The notes under the pieces are model-generated. The model had not been told where the DNA came from. It saw nothing but the letters and a program-made list of their open reading frames with translations, and did no database searches. Below are positions 20,901 to 22,747 of a stretch of 22,747 bases of DNA, piece after piece; within the stretch, counting starts at the first letter, position 1, and each line of letters opens with the position of its first letter. The position numbers were made by a program, and so were the translations under genes. Location of the stretch: positions 187,878-210,624 of the forward strand of contig NW_001865071.1 in NCBI RefSeq assembly GCF_000002865.3. The letters run 5' to 3'. This DNA comes from Monosiga brevicollis MX1 (lineage: Eukaryota; Opisthokonta; Choanoflagellata; Craspedida; Salpingoecidae).

Positions 20901-22435
20901 GGGGGCTCTCCCACGCACAATTCTACATGGCCGAGAGCGGGGGACCATGATTTAGGTGAGAATGCGTGCGCGAAGATAAGGGGATGGGGAAGGGTGGAAA
21001 AGTTTGGGGCAGCAGGTGATGGAGGTTGACATACCATATAAGATGCAGCCCAAGCCCCATAGATCGGAACGATGATCTAGCGTGGCAGGGATATGGGGTG
21101 GATGATGAGGGTGCGGCGCGTGCACTACCACAAGCTACCAGGGAGACAGATGGCGACAAATTGTGGCCTAACCGTAAGGCTCTTCGCGGACAAGCTCAGG
21201 ACTCATGTAGAGTGGTGTGCCTTTGATGCTGGTCACCACGAGGGTGTTGAAGGACATGGCGCGAGCAAAGCCAAAGTCACAGAGCATGCAGAGGCCATTT
21301 TTGCCAAGAAGCACGTCTAATGACGGGAGTGTCGTGCCCGAGACACATGCGTGGTCAGATAAGTGGTGAGTGTGAAGGCACAATTGCACCCAAGGTCAGG
21401 TCCAGGGTACATGATCTAAACTGACTCTGGGGCTTGAGGTCGCGGTGAATGATGCGATGGTCATGAAGGTACCTAGCCAAGAGGCGAGTGAAAAGAGAAA
21501 AGGGAAATAACCAAATCAAGCAAGGCGACAAACCATTTACAAGGCCAGACAAATGCCGATGTTTTAATAAGCAAGGGTCGTGGTTTGCGAAAGAGCATGT
21601 CATTCCACGTCGTCGTCAACAAACCGGAGGGCTGAGATCAGCTGTTGACTGATGCTGTGAATCTCTTCAATGGGCAGCGTACGATCATCTTCGAGGACTT
21701 GATAGAGCTCACCGGCCGCATAGTCGGTTGCAACGATCTGCGTTGAAGCATGTGCATGAGGAAGTGCGGGGTCAAGGCTTCTAAAGGGGTATGGGGCTGG
21801 AGTAGAGAGGGAAAAGGGAGAGAGAGACGACAAAAGAGAGAAGAGAGAAGAGAGACGACGGGACGACAGAAGAGAGACGACAGAAGAGAGACGACAGAAG
21901 AGCGAGGCAATTGTGGAAGGACGAGGGGTCTTGCCAGTTCATCTTTGGTCGTGATGGCTTCGTGAAGCTTGATGATGTGAGGATGATCAAGGGTTTTCAT
22001 AATCTCAATCTCATCCTGGAGCAGAGCGAGCTCGCGGTCGTTGCGACCCTGAGAGAGAATGCCAGGCCACACAGGATCATGAGTGTGGGTTGATAAGAAG
22101 GAGAAAAAAGCAAGAGGAGGCCATGCCAGCAACTTTGTCAGTCGAGGAGGTGGCGTGGCTTACGCGTATTGAGATGAATTTGAGGGCAACAAGCTCGAGT
22201 CCCCCACGACGACGACCCTTGTAGACCTGTTTCAGTCAGCATGATCGGCTTGGTGTGAGAGCGCGAGTACGCATGGGCAAGTGTTGGTGCAAAGACCCGC
22301 ATTGGAGCAGTTCGCGACAGCCTGAGCTGATAGGGGCAGAAAACGACCAAGGCGGAAGTCGGCGGCGGGTATCCAAGGGCTGACCTTGCCGAAGGATCCA
22401 GTGCCGACGAGCTCAAGAACATGGTAATTTTCCAT
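14988..22435 (-). CDS. STK36: Fused/STK36-type serine/threonine kinase with C-terminal armadillo-like repeats
   Basis: Orthologue of Fused/STK36, needed for the central pair of motile cilia in vertebrates and for Hedgehog signalling in flies. Exons on the minus strand: 22435-22385, 22226-22164, 22048-21935, 21737-21625, 21472-21426, 21316-21173, 21076-21035, 20922-20813, 20694-19154, 19021-18883, 18765-18651, 18546-18413, 18298-18215, 18132-18060, 17979-17897, 17726-17561, 17389-16752, 16637-16443, 16409-16222, 16089-15991, 15829-15639, 15561-15489, 15280-15213, 15139-14988. They total 4623 nt, 1540 residues (human 1315), all in phase. The kinase domain is about 4-253: GTGSFG loop, K33 in VALKF, E51, HRDLKPQN (D125), DFGFARAM (D143), the Fused-type activation segment SIKGTPLYMSPE, and WGLGCILYELCVGEPPFY. 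All catalytic residues are present. Residues about 257-740 are a Ser/Pro/acidic disordered linker in one exon. Residues about 743-1540 are helical repeats, clearest near the end (FAIGNLAFHSDQF, AAGALGNLGRNSDVLDHVF). Exon 16's acceptor and the joins at exons 17-19 are least certain. Confidence 0.94.
15355..15382 (+). repeat. Poly(A) run of 28 bases in an STK36 intron
   Basis: A homopolymer within the intron 15281-15488. On the transcribed strand it is a poly(T) run about 75 bp from the acceptor. Confidence 0.95.
21738..21934 (-). other. Candidate GC-AG intron in the STK36 kinase domain
   Basis: Exon 3 ends DEL and exon 4 begins IVATDY, which aligns without a gap to the matching strand of human STK36. 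This places the donor at CTG|GCAAGA, a good match to the known GC-AG donor consensus, with acceptor AACGCAG. A GT donor 12 nt further in (CTC|GTCCTT) would keep the frame and add four residues, but is a poor splice site. Confidence 0.65.
21811..21903 (+). repeat. Purine-rich minisatellite in STK36 intron 3
   Basis: Imperfect tandem copies of a roughly 14-bp unit (AGAAGAGAGACGAC) embedded in GA-rich sequence. The unit is repeated clearly three times at 21855-21903 and more loosely before that. The whole stretch is almost pure purine apart from the CG steps and scattered C bases. Confidence 0.8.
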
Positions 22436-22747
22436 GCTCGCGGCCACCGAGTAGCAGACCAACACCGGGTAATGGTCAGCATCCAGCTACATTACAAGGC
22501 ACACGGCAAGGCATTTGGGACCAAACCCGCCCAGAGCGAGCCAATGAGCGCGGGCGAGTGATGAGGGCAGGTCGAGCGAGAAAAACGCTGCATGTCAGGT
22601 AAAGAAATAACGCCCCCCACAGCCGTTCAACCACAAACACCTTCAAGTCAGCCACAACCACACCATCTTAAACCCTGAACCAGCCTTTAGATCCCAGACC
22701 CAGCACGGACATCCCTCCACCCATCAAAGACCCCCCCCCCCCCCCCC
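22436..22747. promoter_or_regulatory. Upstream region of STK36, ending in poly(C)
   Basis: About 310 bp upstream of the STK36 start codon (context CGAGCATGG). It is expected to hold the promoter and 5' UTR. No named element is convincing. It ends in the C run at the window edge. Confidence 0.45.
22731..22747 (+). repeat. Poly(C) run at the window edge
   Basis: At least 17 consecutive C bases reaching the last base of the window, after a C-rich lead-in. Either a genuine homopolymer or the ragged end of a contig next to a gap. Confidence 0.9.

Noticed and set aside
1-22747. Prokaryotic features: operons, Shine-Dalgarno sites, CRISPR, IS elements, tRNA or rRNA genes
   Set aside because: All recognisable genes are intron-split eukaryotic genes. 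No palindromic spaced repeats, transposase motifs or cloverleaf sequences were seen on reading.

Overview
The window is nuclear DNA from a small-genome, intron-rich eukaryote, most likely a choanoflagellate of the Monosiga/Salpingoeca type. Genes are split into many short exons by GT-AG introns, mostly about 50-250 bp. Gene content is animal-like: a Fused/STK36 kinase, an NME5-type NDP kinase with a Dpy-30 tail and a POMT2-type O-mannosyltransferase. Genes lie 300-800 bp apart on alternating strands. The genus is inferred; I could not search any database. All exon joins were worked out by hand from splice consensus, reading frame and family conservation.

Layout: (1) 98-1582 (+), five-exon gene of unknown function with an Arg/Gln/Pro-rich segment and acidic tail. 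(2) 2071-4165 (-), ten-exon SMYD-like SET methyltransferase of 426 residues that seems to lack most of the MYND finger. (3) 4668-5567 (+), secreted Ser/Thr-rich protein with a membrane anchor, reading away from a 500-bp microsatellite-rich spacer. (4) 5918-10267 (-), complete 18-exon POMT2-type dolichyl-phosphate-mannose protein O-mannosyltransferase of 747 residues. (5) 11012-12661 (+), seven-exon unknown gene of 327 residues. (6) 13480-14683 (+), NME5 orthologue, six exons, 203 residues. (7) 14988-22435 (-), complete 24-exon Fused/STK36 kinase of 1540 residues: N-terminal kinase domain, disordered linker, C-terminal armadillo-like repeats.

No operon is expected. Two adjacencies stand out. 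NME5 and STK36 are tail to tail, and in animals both act in motile cilia (radial spoke and central pair). The POMT2 gene is tail to tail with a Ser/Thr-rich secretory protein of the kind such an enzyme could modify. Neither adjacency proves a functional link. I saw no tRNA, rRNA, CRISPR array, transposon ORF or viral gene. The repeats are microsatellites, homopolymers and one purine-rich minisatellite. The window ends in a run of C that may be an assembly edge.
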